Shown here: positions 34,599 through 45,800 of the stretch, one piece after another | Layout: every line of letters starts with the position of its first letter | Position numbering within the stretch: position 1 is the first letter of the stretch | Source: Atkinsonella hypoxylon | Taxonomy: Eukaryota > Ascomycota > Sordariomycetes > Hypocreales > Clavicipitaceae | Assembly (NCBI GenBank): GCA_000729835.1 | Contig: JFHB01000228.1 | Location: 1-47,798 of the forward strand | Length of the DNA: 47,798 nucleotides | Direction: 5' to 3' | Made by a program: the position numbers and the translations under genes | Notes under the pieces: generated by a model | What the model was told of the DNA's origin: nothing | The model's database searches: none | Seen by the model: the letters and a program-made list of their open reading frames with translations, nothing else

Positions 34599-35303
34599 TG
34601 TTAAAAATAAGCTACCCTATATAGCCTATTTTTATGCTTGCTAGTTGCCTATTAGTTGCTCTATTACGTAACCCTAACTAGGTCTTGTTACGTTAATTTT
34701 TAGTAGAGATATCACTGTTACTAAATGCAAAACATCTAGATTCAACTAAGGCAAAGTTGCCTAACCTATAGTTAACTTTAACAGCGATTTTCTCTACAAC
34801 TAGCAATAGTAGAAATTTAAGAAATATACTATTTAAAAGCTAAGAATTAGGGCTATCTAATAGTATAATTGTTAGATAGAGTTGCTTATAAGGGTTACTT
34901 ATTATTAGTAGAATTTGTTAAATTATGTATGTAAGCATCTCGTTTGTATAGCCGTAAGTCGATTTTTTTGTTTTTATATAGTAAATCTTTTTGCAGAAAT
35001 TATAAAGTAGCCTATAAGCCTCTTCTAGCGACTACAGCCCGCTAATATAGTTAGTAGGTCTATAAAGGACTGGAAAGATTCGAGATTCTACCCTCACTAA
35101 GTTTGTTACAGCGCTCTTAATATAAAGATACCACTATTACAGTTATCTATTGCCTCTACGTGATTTAGTACTATACACTACAGCTTGATTTAGGCCGCTG
35201 CTGCTTCCACTACGTAATAATTGCTAGGAGCAATTACAGGTGCTAAATATAAGAGACCACTACCCTCTTCTATCTAGTCCTGTAATCCCTATTATTTTCA
35301 ATA
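34599..35303 (+). repeat. 3' LTR of C3
   Basis: 705 bp, the same markers as 19579-20283. Preceded by AGAGGGAG. Confidence 0.93.
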
Positions 35304-35308
35304 ATTAT
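35304..35308. repeat. Right target-site duplication of C3 (ATTAT)
   Basis: Perfect match to 19574-19578. The C2 gag reads through once one copy and C3 are removed. Confidence 0.93.
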
Positions 35309-36625
35309 ATAGCTAAGAAAGCTCTAAAAGAAGCTAGATTAGCTTCTGAAAGAGTAGTGTAAGTCTATAATATACAAGCTAATCTAAAAGCTTAAATAGA
35401 TAAGCAACAAGAGACCCTAAATAGATTTATTAGGTATAGTGAAGCAAAATAAAGCTAAAATAAAGGTAATATAGCTAATTTACTAAGTAAATTAGATACT
35501 ATAATTACATCTATAGGTAATCTCTCTATAGGGTCTCCCTCTAAGGTAGTAGATCCTATTACTTCTAAAAGAGCTTCTAAAGTCTCTTTTAAAGCCCCTA
35601 AACCTTCTAGTTCTAATAGTACTACTTTTCTGCCTGCTTTTAATAAAGGCACTATAAAAGAGCTAAATAAGAAGGTCTACTTAATTCTAGAGGCTGCTAA
35701 GCTAAAAGGCCCTAAAAATTTTAAACAGTAGAAGCAAGCTTTAACTATTTAATTTAGAGCACTAGAATTTCCTTAATTTATTAATAATTCTAGTATAGCT
35801 AGTACTTTAGTAGATTTAGAACAAGCTATTATCCTTATAATTATAAGAGATAGTTGCTAATCTAGACCTTAAGCTGCTATAAGCTAGCATAAGTCCCCTA
35901 TAGATGCCTATAACGTTCTAGTTAGGCAGTATTCGAAAAGTGCTAAAATATAATGTAGTACGCTATATACTAGTTATTATAACTTATTGTTTTTAAACTA
36001 TAAGGGATCTTTAGAGGCCTTTAATGCTAAATTTAATAATTTACTAGCTAGATTATAGCTCTATAGTGTAGCTATTAATTCTATTAACTAGGTAAATCAT
36101 TATAATAATGCTTTAAAGAAGACCTTCCCTAGCTAGGCTAAAAGGCAGCGATATTCTATTAGAGCTGCTAGAGCATAAGGTCTATCTATAAAAATGCTGA
36201 ATTTACAGTTCCTTATAGCTAACTTATTAGAAGAATAAAGAGATAAAAGCTCCTCTATATCTAAAGCTCTTAGTTATAAAGCTTCTAACTCTAATAGTTC
36301 TAATAATAAGGCTAATTAAGGAAAGAATCCTCCTAATTAGAAGAAGAATTCCAATTCTAATTCTAACGATTCTAATGCCTCTAAAGAAAAAGATTAAGAT
36401 AAAGCCTCTAAGAATAAAAAGAAGTAGAAGGGCTCAAGAAGAAGTAACAAAAACTCTAGGAATAAGGATAGAGAAGCTGCTTTTGCTATAGGTTGTTATA
36501 ACCTATCCACTAGCAACTAGGATACTATAGAATCTAATAATTCTAGCAGTTTTAGTAGTAATAATTCTTACGATTTAGATACAGAATCTACTACTAGTGA
36601 TACTAGTACTACTAGTAATAATACC
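35309..36625 (+). pseudogene. copia-1 gag, remainder (C2)
   Basis: Continues 19429-19578: KKALKEARLAS, the TIKELNKKV region, the capsid-like core and the basic KNKKK.KGSRRSNKNSRNK segment. It ends in the Ser/Thr-rich linker (SDTSTTSNNT) about 25 codons before the protease box. The LTR of C5 starts at 36626. The matching downstream half (NTPSFNYSN...) is not found after C5, so C2 is truncated here or fused with C5 by recombination. Confidence 0.88.
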
Positions 36626-37318
36626 TGTTAAAAATAAGCTACCCTGTATAGCCTATTTTTATGCCTACTAGTTGCTCTATCACGTAACCCTCATTAGGTC
36701 TTGTTACGTTGATTTTTAGTAGAGATATCGCTGTTACTAGATGCGAAACATCTAGAATCGACTAGGGCAAAGTTGCCTAACCTATAGTTAACTTTAACAG
36801 CGATTTTCTCCACAACTAGCGATAGTAGAAATTTAAGAAGTATACTATTTAAAAGCTAAGAATTAGGGCTATCTAATAGTATAATTGTTAGATAGAGTTG
36901 CTTATAAGGGTTGCTTGTTATTAGTAGAATTTGTTAAATTGTGCACGTAGGCGTCTTATTTATATAGCTATAAGTTAATTTTTTTGTTTTTATATAGTAA
37001 ATCTTTTTGCGGAAATTATAAAGTAGCCTATAAGCCCCTTCTAGCGACTACAGCCCGCTAATATAGTTGGAGGGTTTATAAGGGACTAGAAAGATTTAAG
37101 ATTCTACCTTTACTAAGTTCGTTACAGCGCTCTCAATATAAAGATACTACTATTACAGTTATCTATTGCCTCTATGTAATCTATACTATACACTACAGCT
37201 TAATTTAGGCTGCTGCTGCTTCTACTACATAATAATTGCTAGGAGCAATTATAGGTGCTAAATATAAGAGACTACTACTCTCTTCTATCTAGTCCTGTAA
37301 TCCCTATTATTTTCAATA
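36626..37318 (+). repeat. 5' LTR of C5
   Basis: 693 bp, the same two indel types as the 5' LTR of C4. PBS follows at 37319 (GGTTATAAGCTTGG). Confidence 0.93.
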
Positions 37319-38279
37319 GGTTATAAGCTTGGAAGACCTATCTGCAAGCTGTTAGCCCGCTGAAATCTACTATTGTGTACTATATTACCCACTAGAAGCT
37401 ATATTAAGACCTACGCTAGCAGCTATTGCTGTTATTAGTAGCTTGCTGGAAGCTATTAATACCTGCTGCACACACATCGCTAGCCACTATACTAGTGTTT
37501 TTATTCTGCCTACCCTGTGCCTCCTGCACTAATCCTATGCACCCTATATATATACACTTTTAAAGCTATTCTTAATAGCTAGGTTCTATTGTTGCACAAC
37601 ATCAAAATATATACATCTGTATATATTACATTTGCACTGCGAATCGTTTTATTAGGCACTGCCTAATTAATTATTTCTATTAAGAAATAAGCTTAGCGCT
37701 GCACTATATCGCTTGTTATTGTGCTGTTATCTTGTATATTATGCACCCTGTGCACCTCTGTTAGTGGCTATACTACAATTTGTAGTGCACGCCTAATAGC
37801 TCTTATTGCAGATATTCCTGTGTTTTCGGTTGTAGAATTAATTTGTATAGTAATCCTACTAGTTAGGATTTTAAAGTAGGAATTAGCTAGATATCCCTAA
37901 ATTAGCTGTACCTAGGTCTCTACTAATTTATTAGAACCTAATTGGAGAAGAATCTCCTGAATTTTTTAGCTAAAAATAGCTAGAACCTGTGTTTTTATGC
38001 CCCTTGCAACTGCTTATTAATCTAGTCTGCTATACAAATTGTATGTATATATAGATCGCGATATAACGCAGCCTTAGAGCCTGTTATACCTGTTACAAAA
38101 GAAATTGGAGAAAAATCTCAGTATAATTTCTAAAGATATAGGGCACTTCTAGGCCTATAATAGAGCAATCTATTAATATCTATAAGAGGTTATTACCTGT
38201 TATTTACTACTTTTTCTACTGTAATTTAGGCTATAATTAGCTATAAAGAGCATTAAATTAGCTATTAAAATCCTTAAAA
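37319..38279 (+). other. PBS and leader of C5
   Basis: Homologous to 1873-2828. The small leader ORF spans 37721-37900 with GTG instead of ATG and TAG at the Trp codon. An extra T near 37993 shifts its phase relative to gag. Confidence 0.75.
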
Positions 38280-41200
38280 ATAGCACTAAAAGGAACAGGC
38301 AAGGGAAAGAGCATAAGCCCTAAACGGGGTAGTAGTTCTAGTACACTAGCTACAGCTACTGCTACTAGCTTTTCTGGTCCAGTAAGGTCCCCCCCTTAGC
38401 TAGTAGATTCCTCTTCTAATAAAGAAGATTATACAGCTAAGAAGGCTCTAAAAGAAGCTAGATTAGCTTCTAAAAGAGTAGTGTAAGTCTATAATGTTTA
38501 AGCTAATCTAAAAGCTTAAATAGATAAGCAACAAAAGACCCTAAATAGATTTATTAGGTATAGTAAAGCAAAATAAAGCTAAAATGAAGGTAATATAGCT
38601 AATTTACTAAGTAAATTAGATACTATAATTACATCTATAGGTAATCTCTCTATAGAGTCTCCCTCTAAGGTAGTAGATTCTATTACTTCTAAAAGAGCTT
38701 CTAAAGTCTCTTTTAAAGCCCCTAAACCTTTTAGTTCTAATAGTGCTACTTTTCTGCCTGCTTTTAATAAAGGCACTATAAAAGAGCTAAATAAGAAGGT
38801 CCACTTAATTCTAGAGGCTGCTAAGCTAAAAGGCCCTAAAAATTTTAAACAGTAGAAGCAAGCTTTAACTATTTAATTTAGGGCCCTAGGATTCCCTTAA
38901 TTTATTAATAATTCTAGTATAGCTAGTACATTAGTAGATTTAGAGCAAGCTATTATCCTTATAATTATAAGAGATAGTTGCCAATCTAGACCTTAAGCTG
39001 CTATAAGCTAGCATAAGTCCCCTGTAGATGCCTATAACGTTCTAGTTAGGCAATATTTGCAGAGTGCTAAAATACAACGTAGTACGCTATATACTAGTTA
39101 TTATAACTTATCGTTTTCGAACTATAAGGGATCTTTAGAGGCCTTTAATGCTAAATTTAATAATTTACTAGCTAGATTACAGCTCTATAGTGTAGCTATT
39201 AATTCTATTAACTAGGTAAATTATTATATTAATGCTTTAAAGAAGACCTTCCTTAGCTAGGCTAAAAGGCAGCAATATTCTATTAGAGCTGCTAGAGCAT
39301 AAGGTCTATCTATAAAAATGCTGAATTTACAGTTCCTTATAGCTAACTTATTAGAAGAACAAAGAGATAAAAGCTCCTCTATATCTAAGGCTCTTAGTTA
39401 TAAAGCTTCTAATTCTAATAGTTCTAATAATAAGGCTAATTAAGGAAAGAATCCTCCTAATTAGAAGAAGAATTCTAATTCTAATTCTAATAATTCTAAT
39501 ACCTCTAAAGAAAAAGATTAAGATAAAGCCTCTAAGAATAAGAAGAAGTAGAAGGGCTAAAGAAGAAGTAATAAAAATTCTAGGAATAAGGATAGAGAAG
39601 CTGCTTTTGCTATAGGTTGCTATAACCTATCTACTAGCAACTAGGATACTATAGATTTCGATAGTAAATCTAGCAGTTCTAGTAGTAATAATTCTTACAA
39701 TTTAGATACAGAATCCACTACTAGTGATACTAGTACTACTAGTAATAATACCCCTTCTTTTAACTATTCTAATAGAATAATTAAAAACTCCTTACTATAC
39801 AATATAGGTTCTACCTGTTATATAGTTAACAATAAGGCATTTTTTAGGACTTTTAAGGCTATAAAAAAGGGTAAAACCGCGCCTATTGCTACTAAAGGAG
39901 GTCCTATTTATCCTAAAGGATAGGGAACTGCTGTATTCTAGGTACTAGTTAGTATAAATCTAGCTAAATATAGGCCTTTAGCTCTAAAGGATGCTCTATA
40001 TTGCCTAGGTTTAAATACTAACCTAATTAGTAGTCTAAAGCACTATTTAATAGGGGGCACTCTCCTTAGAAATCAGCTATTTTTAGCTAATAGAAGCTGC
40101 TGTAGGCTTCTAAATCCCAAAAAGTATAGTTTTTTCTTATAGCTTAAGGGGCAAGAGACCCCTAGAGTGTGTAAAAACTACGCTAATCTCTCTTATATAG
40201 GATTTACTAGCAATAGTTATAATAGCGGTTATAATGCTAGTTATCCTATAGAGGTTTAAATCCCTTAACAGCCTAGTTTTAATCCTAAGGAATATAGCTG
40301 TATTAAGGAATTATCTAATTTTAAAGAAGAAGATAATACCAATAACGATGTTATAGAGCTATTAGCCCTAGTTCCTAAATAGGCTCCTAGTTAGATTCCT
40401 TCTAATAATAGGGATTTAGAAGGTCTAAATCCTAAGTTGCTAGATATTAGAGGAAGTAGCTGTCTAGATCCCTTAAACAAGGCCTGTAGTTCTTAAGAGA
40501 TCTAGCAAGATAGAGAGCAACAGGAAGCTAGCTCTAATAATAATTCTAGTAGTAATTCTCCTACTACTGCTTCTTCTTCCTATAAGAAGCTACTAGAATT
40601 AGCTGCTACTTAGCACGTTAAATTAGGGTATATAGAACTCCCTTTACTAAAGAAGACTGCTTCTATTACTAAAGGTATTCCTAATTTTACAAAAATTAAG
40701 GAAAAGGATTTTAACTGCCTAGCTTACAATTAAGCTAAAGCTGTTAAAAGACTTATTAAGTATACTATACCTAACCTCCCTAGATGTTTAGATATTATAG
40801 AGGGAGATACCGTTAAGATAGAGCCTATACTGCACAATAAAAGGCCTCTAGTTCTTTTTCTAATTAATAGAAAATTACGGTATAAGTAGTCTTTTAATCT
40901 AGCTAATAAAGAGGGTTCTACTCTCTATAGCTGTATTAAAGGCTTCTTTAAGGAGTTAAAGAACTAGTATAACTGCTACCCTAAACACCTTTATTTTAAT
41001 AGTAGTACAGAAATTAATACTAGGTTATAAGCTTAGCTATCTTCTAAGGGTATTTACTTTAGCACCTCTTGCCCCTATATTTACGAACAGAATAGGCTAA
41101 TAGAGAGAGCTATAAGGGTACTTCTAAACCGTTTGCATGCTACTCTACAGTAGTTATAATTACCTCTATATCTATAGTCTTACATTCTTCCTGCTATAGT

Positions 41201-43602
41201 AGATTTAGTTAATACTACTGCAAATAGTACTAAACCACTAAGTCCTAAACAGCTATATCTAGCTAATTTAGAGTCTTCTAAGACCTATAAGCCTAATTTT
41301 ACTAAAATAAGGGCTATAGGCTCCTATTGCGAAGTTCTAATTCCTTTAGAACAATAATCTAGGTTGCAGAAGCTAGCTAAAAGAACTATTCCTAGTAGAC
41401 TTTTAGCTACGCTAGGTTCTAATGTATATCTAATATATATTCCCTCTAAACGAGCTGTTATAAAGACTAGCTTCGTTAGAATTATAGAAGGAATAGGTCC
41501 TATTTTATAGGGCATCCCTAAGGTTCCTATTAGTTCTATAGTGGATAATCCTTTAGAGGGAGAAATTAATAACTAGCAGTTAGAAGATAATTATACTCCT
41601 AAGTATCCTTATCCTAGTTATCTAGATATGCTAAATTATCTACTAGAACCTATAGAAAATTAAGCTCTTCTACTAAGCAACTCTATAGAAGCTGTAGAGG
41701 CCCCTAAAGCCCCTATATCTATAGAAGCCCCTTAGGCTAATATAGAACCTATAGAAGCTGAAGCTGAATCTATTAATGCTAATGCTATAGATTTAGATAG
41801 AGATATATTTTCCTTAATTAAGGATCTATACTTTAAGGCAAGGACTAAAGCAGCTATTACTTCTAATAGTAATAAGGATGAACTTCCTAACACGTAGAAG
41901 CAAGCCCTAAAAAGCTCTGCTAAGCAGCATTAGATAGAAGCTACCTATAGCGAATTTAAGCAGCTATTAGCTGCTAGAACCTTTAAATTTATAGGGAAAG
42001 ACTAAGTACCTAAGGGCTGAAGAGTTCTAAAGAATAGGCTTATTTATAGGCTTAAAAAGGATAAAGAAAATAATCCTATTAAATATAAGGCCCGCCTTGT
42101 TGCTAAGGGATTTATATAAATAGAAGGTCAAGACTATCTAGAGACCTTTGCTGCAACTAGTATTCCTCTAAGCTAGCGTATATTATTAGCTCTTGCAGCT
42201 TTTAATAACTAGGAAGTTAAGCAAATCGACTTTATAGAAGCGTTTTTAAATAGCAAGCTAAAGGAAGCTATTTATATAGAAATCCTAGATGGATTCGTTG
42301 AATTTACAGAAGCAACGCCATTAGTAGCTAAGCTACTAAAAAGCTGTAATTATAAGCCCTCTAAAGAGCAAGTAATTAAGCTAGAAAAATCCCTCTATAG
42401 TCTAAAGCAAAGTCCTAGAGAATAGCAACAAATTCTAACAGAATTACTTCAAAAGTATAGATTTAAACCTCTTATATTAGACCTAGCAGTCTTTTATAAC
42501 CTAGCTACATCTACGTATATTGCTACTTACGTAGATAACTGTCTTCTAATTGGTTTAAATCTAAGCTATATCAACAAGCTAAAGAAGCTATTATATAAAG
42601 CTTATCTAATAGAAGATAGGGGACTAGCAGAATTCTTTCTAGGGGTTTAAATTACCTATAATAGGTCTAAAAGATCTATTAAAATACATTAATCTTAATA
42701 TATTCTAGAAGCCCTAGAAAGATTTAATATGCTAGATACTAAGCTAGCTTCTATCCCTATACAGCTAGGAATCCTAAAGCAACTAGTTACAAAACCTCTC
42801 TTAAAATCCGATTATAAGCTTTATTAGAGCATAATAGGCACTATAATGTACCTTATGTTGCTAACTAGGGCTGATATTGCTTTTTCTGTTCAGTAGCTAT
42901 TAACCTTCCTAGCTAAGCCCTATATAGAGCATCTAAACGCCTCTAAGCACCTCCTTCAGTACTTAGGTGGTACTAGAAGCTTTGCTATCGTTTATAAGCG
43001 TTCTAGTCTACACTCTTTAGCAGGGTCTTCCTCTAAAAAGTCTTTTAATACTACTATTAGTTGTAAAGAAGTCTTAAAGACCCTCCTTAGTTATTGCAAT
43101 AGCGATTTTGCCGGTAATAAAGTCTCTTCTAAATTAACCTATGCTTATCTATATAAGCTAGCTGGTGGACCTATTAGCTAGAAATCGAAAAAAGCTAGTA
43201 CTATTGCTCTTTCCACTTTAGAAGCAGAATCTAATATATTATCTAAAGCTATTAGGGAATTAGAGTGGCTCTACGGCCTTTTTAAGGAGATAAAGCTGCC
43301 TTTAACCCCTCCTATTTCTATTAGGTGTAATAATCAAGGCGCTATAGTTACTGCTTACAACCTAATGTTATATAGTAGAACTAAGCACACCCTTTTGAAG
43401 TTTAACTACATTAGGGAAAAGATTTATAAAGGTATAGCTAAGGTTAGTTATATTAATACAAATTAGATGCTAGTAGATAGCCTAACTAAGCCTCTTGCTA
43501 TTCAAAAGCATTAACAATTCATTAAGTTACTAGAGCTTTCTAGTTAGCTTATAAAAGCAATAAAAACACTTGAAAAATCGAAAAGCAACGAAAAACAGTT
43601 AA
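38280..43602 (+). pseudogene. copia-1 gag-pol, full span (C5)
   Basis: Uninterrupted span of about 1,774 codons. The start codon is ATA (38280). The protease box has become NIG (39801-39809). Integrase: the zinc motif first half reads HVKLGY near 40615 and the CLAC pair is degraded (CLAY) near 40725. The Glu region reads YEQNRLIERAIRVLL near 41080. RT: RLVAKGF near 42090, LYSLKQSPRE near 42395, box YVDN at 42528-42539. RNase H: SYCNSDFAGNKVSS near 43090 (the family's first two Asp largely Asn), ADS/VDSLTKPL near 43475. Stops are TAA or TAG at Gln and Trp sites. A 2-base homopolymer difference changes the C-terminal phase relative to C1. Confidence 0.92.
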
Positions 43603-43808
43603 AAATCGAAAACAACAAAAACAATCAACAATAACTAGTTATATTTAACTATAACTACCCTGGAATTGCTAGAATTAGTTATGTTATTAATTATGTTATT
43701 TAGTCCTGTTATTAGTACTGTATTTCGTTGGTTGATTCTAACTTAGATATTCTTTAAAGGAGCTAAGTTGCTTGTAGAACTAGTTACTTCTTACATTTCT
43801 AGAGGGAG

Positions 43809-44514
43809 TGTTAAAAATAAGCTACCCTATATAGCCTACTTTTATGCTTGCTAGTTGCCTATTAGTTGCTCTATCACGTGACCCTAACTAGGTCTTATTA
43901 TGTTAATTTTTAGTAGAGATATTGCTGTTACTAGATGCAAAACATCTAGATTCAACTAAGGCAAAGTTGCCTAACCTATAGTCAACTTTAACAGCGATTT
44001 TCTCCACAACTAGCAATAGTAGAAATTCAAGAAGTATACCATTCGAAAGCTAAGGATTAGGGCTATTTAATAGTATAATTGTTGGATAGAGTTGCCTATA
44101 AGGGTTGCTTATTATTAGTAGAATTTGTTAAATTGTGTATATAGGCGTCTTGCTTGTATAGCTGTAAGTCGATTTTTTTGTTTTTATATAGTAAATCTTT
44201 TTGCGGAAATTATAAAGTAGCCTATAAGCCCCTTCTAGCGACTACAGCCCGCCGATATAGTTAGTAGGTCTATAAGGGACTGGAAAGATTCAAGATCCTA
44301 CTCTCACTAAGTTTGTTACAGCGCTCTCAATATAAAGATACTACTATTACAGTTATCTATTGCCTCTACGTAATCTATACTATACACTACAGCTTGATTT
44401 AGGCCGCTGCTGCTTCTACTACGTGATAATTGCTAGGAGCAATTACAGGTGCTAAATCTAAGAGACCACTACCCTCTTAGATATCTAGTCCTGTAATCCC
44501 TATTATTTTAAAAA
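43809..44514 (+). repeat. 3' LTR of C5 (or of C2)
   Basis: Starts TGTTAAAAATAAGC after AGAGGGAG. The normal end TTTTCAATA is replaced by TTTT followed by A residues (44510-44515), so the last 5 bases are lost or altered and the exact edge is uncertain. Full-length form near its start and CTCTTAGATATC type. Confidence 0.85.
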
Positions 44515-44515
44515 A

Positions 44516-44694
44516 TAGTTATTGCTTAAATTCTTATAAATCTACTTAGGGTTATTGTAAACTTATTATATTAAATAAGATTAAGTAGTATAAAAAGAGA
44601 AAGTAGGTATAATAAAATTAGTATAAAGATAGAGGGATTTAGCTAGCTTTTAGCTAAGTTCTAAAATAGTTAAAGGAGTTAAATTCTATAGCAT
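44516..44694 (-). pseudogene. Ty1/copia gag N-terminus (old element)
   Basis: Minus-strand ATG at 44694, then NLTPLTILELS and a Tyr/Phe-rich stretch (LYLYTNFIIPTFSFYTT) with RIP-type stops. Position just downstream of an LTR-like region, and the NLTPLT-type start seen in fungal copia gag, suggest gag. Only about 60 codons remain before the LTR of the copia-1 element. Family membership is weakly supported. Confidence 0.4.
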
Positions 44695-44867
44695 TAGCTG
44701 CTAAGGGTTCTAGCTAGTAATTTAATTCCTTAGGAGTTTAATATTAACAATTAGTTAAACTAAAACGTTATTGTAAGTTAATATAACTTAGTAACTAAGT
44801 AATTATAAAGATATCCCTTCCTTTAGCACGCTTTACTACTTATATTAGCTGCTAAGGGTTCTAGCTA
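44693..44867. repeat. 24-bp direct repeat in the old copia leader
   Basis: ATTAGCTGCTAAGGGTTC followed by TAGCTA occurs at 44693-44716 and again at 44844-44867, 151 bp apart, both escaping RIP. One copy overlaps the putative gag ATG, the other lies near the LTR end. On the minus strand it reads TAGCTAGAACCCTTAGCAGC; a PBS is possible but not proven. Confidence 0.6.
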
Positions 44868-45285
44868 ACAGTATTACGTCTTTTCTTGCTAAACCTAGCT
44901 AATCTATAGTTAGTTATGCTAATCTCTTTAGTTGTACTAAAGACTTCTAGTTAAGCAACTACTAATTAGTGTTAGTAGACTAAGGGTCTTTATTTATACT
45001 CCTTTAAGTTAGCTCTATAACTAGTTCACTAGTGCACTAGTATTTACATTAAAGAGGTTTAAATTTAGTTATTTAGGAGTTATATCTAACTAGCAAAAGA
45101 GGCTATATTATATACCCTATTAGATGCCTTATATGCCTTAGGCATAGTGTTATGTTAAGGGGGAATTAAGGGGTATTAGCGACCTTAATGTAAGTAGAGA
45201 CTAATGTGCGGATGCAACCAATCAGCGGTTGTATCTACCTACGCAGGTACCGGAATCGCACGATAGAGTCATAACGATTCCAACA
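44868..45285 (-). repeat. 5' LTR of an old minus-strand copia element
   Basis: On the minus strand it starts TGTTGGAATCGTTATGAC at 45285. The first ~50 bp match the LTR start at 749, and the rest differs. This end is little mutated (CGGAATCGCACG, CAACCAATCAGCGGTTG). The inner end near 44868 is estimated from the leader repeat. Confidence 0.6.
44991..44998 (-). promoter_or_regulatory. TATA box of the old copia LTR
   Basis: TATAAATA on the minus strand, about 290 bp into the LTR, the usual place of a U3 promoter. Confidence 0.45.
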
Positions 45286-45370
45286 GTCTAGATATTGCTA
45301 ATATAAGAAAGAAGGAAATTATAGAGATAAAAGCTCTATATTATAAGGGATTATTTAATTAAGAGGGGAA
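45284..45370. repeat. Right arm of the ~88-bp inverted repeat
   Basis: Reverse complement of 1-88. It ends precisely where the LTR at 45285 begins, so the LTR insertion interrupted this repeat. Confidence 0.85.
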
Positions 45371-45800
45371 GAAAATTTCTATAGCTTTTTTAAGCTAAGA
45401 AGGGCTAGGCCTAGTTAAAGACAGTTACTATATTGTAAATACTAGCTAGCCTATTTAACCTCTATTTTACTTTTAGCTAAAATAGCCTTAATATAGCAAA
45501 AAGGAAGTTTTTAGGTCCCTTAAACGTTATAATTATTTAATTATAGAGAAAAATTTCTCTTTTATCTTTATTTTAGCAGTTATCTTTATATTTACTGCTA
45601 TTAGCAATTAAGTTCTTAGCCTTAGCGTTTTAGCGTTAAGAGCTTATATAACTATAGAAGCAGAAGGTAAGAGCATTAAAAGTACAGCTAATATAGAGAG
45701 TTATATATATTACACTCTTTCTGCTAAGTAAGATTAATTATTCTTTTTATACCTACCTTCTATATTAAGCTATTCTACTAGTTATTTATATAAGTTTAGC
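45371..45800. other. AT-rich stretch upstream of a gag remnant
   Basis: No protein or RNA gene recognised. By position it may be LTR and leader of the element whose gag follows; no LTR edge or PBS could be placed. Confidence 0.3.

Larger units (their letters stand above)
19579..35303 (+). mobile_element. Ty1/copia copy C3, split by C4
   Basis: Two 705-bp LTRs with matching markers (19579-20283 and 34599-35303), a perfect ATTAT duplication, and a gag-pol frame interrupted only by C4. Without C4 the element is 7,865 bp. It sits in the gag of C2 in the same direction. Confidence 0.95.
17782..36625 (+). mobile_element. Ty1/copia copy C2, split by C3 and truncated at C5
   Basis: Consists of a 5' LTR (17782-18480), leader and gag start (to 19578), then, after C3 and its ATTAT duplication, gag up to 36625 just before the protease. 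There the 5' LTR of C5 begins. No continuation of C2's pol appears after C5. The left flank is ATAAA, inside old integrase. Either the 3' part of C2 was deleted, or part of what is listed as C5, including the LTR at 43809, really belongs to C2 after recombination. Confidence 0.85.
36626..44514 (+). mobile_element. Ty1/copia copy C5, uninterrupted (possibly a C2/C5 hybrid)
   Basis: 7.9 kb with LTR, PBS, leader, full gag-pol span, polypurine tract and LTR. The flanks do not match: ATACC inside C2 gag on the left, old copia gag on the right. The two LTRs differ at both diagnostic indels (left: 11-bp deletion and CTCTTCTATC; right: full length and CTCTTAGATATC). The right LTR shares the CTCTTAGATATC type with C2's 5' LTR. 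This fits a crossover between C5 and the downstream half of C2. Confidence 0.85.
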
